From Lathyrus oleraceus (taxonomy: Eukaryota; Streptophyta; Magnoliopsida; Fabales; Fabaceae), in the NCBI RefSeq assembly GCF_024323335.1, contig NC_066583.1, positions 15,094,665-15,158,664 on the forward strand: 64,000 nt of DNA, given 5' to 3'. Below, one piece after another: positions 62,943 to 64,000 of this stretch. The translations under genes and the position numbers were made by a program. The first letter of the stretch is position 1; the number at the start of each line of letters is the position of its first letter. The notes under the pieces are model-generated. The model did no database searches. It was not told the origin of the DNA and saw only the letters and a list, made by a program, of their open reading frames with translations.

Positions 62943-64000
62943 TGTAGTACCTCAAATTTGCACCTCCCATTTGTACATTCATTTCATTTTTAGGTCATTA
63001 GCATTGCATAGCATGTGGCATTTCATCAATCAAAGATGATCAGGAGAATCCATCTGTGCAAGAGAGCAAGGGTTTTTCCATGAGATAAAGGTCCTATGGT
63101 TGTTCTAGAGAGCTTACGTGACACAAGGATCATTTTGATGTAACTTGGCCAAGTGTTGAAAGCTCAAAGTCCATAGTGCATGACCAAGTCATCTGAGGCC
63201 CATAAAGGTCAACTGCAAGTCAACTGAGGACTAGGAGATGGAAGAATGGTTTGAGACACTTCATTCATGTCCCAAAGAAGGTTATTCAACATGTCAAACA
63301 TCTACCTTGAAGATTTTGAAGCCAGGTCAAAAGTTTCCAAAAATGGAAAGTTTTGGACCAACTTCAACTCAACTTTCCAACATCAAAGAAGCTTCAAATG
63401 AATTTTTGTCCAATATGAAAGTTGAAGATCTTTCTCTCGCATTTCTAAAAAGTCCAAGATCATGAGAATCTGATGAACGGTTGAGGAGATATGATCAAAT
63501 CATCACCAAGTGTGCATGGGCAAAATGTTCCATGTATTGATACATACGAGTTTTGTATCGATCCATGCAAGGCAAAATGTTCCATGTATTGATACATACG
63601 AGTTTTGTATCGATCCATGCAAGGCAAAATGTTCCATGTATTGATACATACGAGTTTTGTATCGATCCATGCAAGGCAAAATGTTCCATGTATTGATACA
63701 TACGAGTTTTGTATCGATCCATGCAGGGCAAAATGTTCTATGTATTGATACATACGAGTTTTGTATCGATCCATAATTCTGTTTTGATCATGCATTGGCT
63801 ACTGTTCACGTCCATATGCTCCATGCACCTCCAATTTTCAAATTTTTGCCATACACCTTATATCACTTAATTTCAACTAAGCATGATTAATTTGGATTAA
63901 GGGTGGATTAGCACATCATATATATACTAAATCATAACAGAATTTTTGAGGTTAATCACAATTTCACATTTCAAGATCCAAATTCTCTCCCCCTCCAAAA
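62943..64000 (+). repeat. Ogre-type LTR, start only
   Basis: The unit starts TGTAGTACCTCAAATTTGCACC and follows the 15240 LTR for some 500 bases (for example GGATCATTTTGA, CAAGAAAGCTTCAAATGAA-like and GTTGAAGATCTTT blocks). It then contains a 52-bp tandem array absent from the 15240 copy. It continues beyond the window. A TATA-like CATATATATACTAA lies at about 63915. Confidence 0.82.
63522..63775. repeat. 52-bp tandem repeat, five copies
   Basis: Units starting AAAATGTTCCATG occur at 63522, 63574, 63626, 63678 and 63730, almost identical. Each contains GATACA and TGTATC nine bases apart, able to form a hairpin. Because 52 is not a multiple of 3, the long minus-strand frames here only rotate through the repeat and are not genes. 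Confidence 0.95.

Noticed and set aside
63522..63775. CRISPR-like array
   Set aside because: The units are contiguous, with no unique spacers, in a plant LTR; it is an ordinary tandem repeat.
63460..63795. Long minus-strand frames with a repeated HGSIQNSYVS-like phrase
   Set aside because: They are produced by the 52-bp tandem array, whose period rotates the frame; no start context or neighbour supports a gene.
1..64000. tRNA, rRNA or intact host protein genes
   Set aside because: I looked for tRNA-like arms, rRNA blocks and spliced host genes and found only tRNA-complementary primer sites and element or captured fragments.

Overview
This window looks like gene-poor nuclear DNA from a plant, most probably a papilionoid legume of the pea/vetch type. 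That assignment is an inference from the element families present: very long Ogre-type LTRs of nearly 5 kb, Athila LTRs with GACACGG palindromes, and copia and CACTA families typical of legumes. I see no intact host gene, rRNA or tRNA. Almost every coding stretch belongs to a transposable element, and most carry premature stops or frameshifts.

Layout. (1) 1-11622, minus strand: a Ty3/gypsy Tat-lineage element (gag, protease, RT, RNase H, second archaeal-type RNase H, integrase). It also carries, on the opposite strand downstream of pol, a decayed and apparently spliced gene with a plant mobile domain and a long coiled coil. (2) 11623-21367, minus strand: an Ogre element whose integrase is cut by element 1. 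It keeps the Ogre pro/RT intron, and its protease is split by a 4.8-kb solo LTR (15240-20026). (3) 21368-24842: another long Ogre-type LTR, plus orientation, truncated on its right. (4) 24854-34881, minus strand: a Ty1/copia element holding two further solo LTRs (25679-26859 and 31819-33430). (5) 34882-36139: a truncated LTR with a 70-bp tandem array. (6) 36319-42199: a complete-ended CACTA DNA transposon (TSD TTT) with a TNP2 transposase and a captured, intron-containing fragment of an ARGONAUTE PIWI domain. (7) 42200-50548: AT-rich DNA with a 240-bp near-perfect foldback, microsatellites, a LINE fragment carrying a hAT-type MITE, a tandem repeat and a decayed MULE transposase. (8) 50549-62942, minus strand: an Athila element whose RNase H is split by a 4.85-kb solo LTR (53412-58265). 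(9) 62943 to the end: the start of another Ogre-type LTR with a 52-bp tandem array.

The history is one of nested insertion followed by LTR-LTR recombination. Four solo LTRs keep perfect 5-bp target duplications (TGTAT, TAATG, AATAT, ACAAC), and all four are oriented opposite to the element they interrupt.

The most interesting signals are: two covarying stem-loop motifs shared by different Tat/Ogre LTR families near their 3' ends; the ARGONAUTE fragment in the CACTA element; the antisense spliced gene in the Tat element; and the long foldback at 42351-42590.
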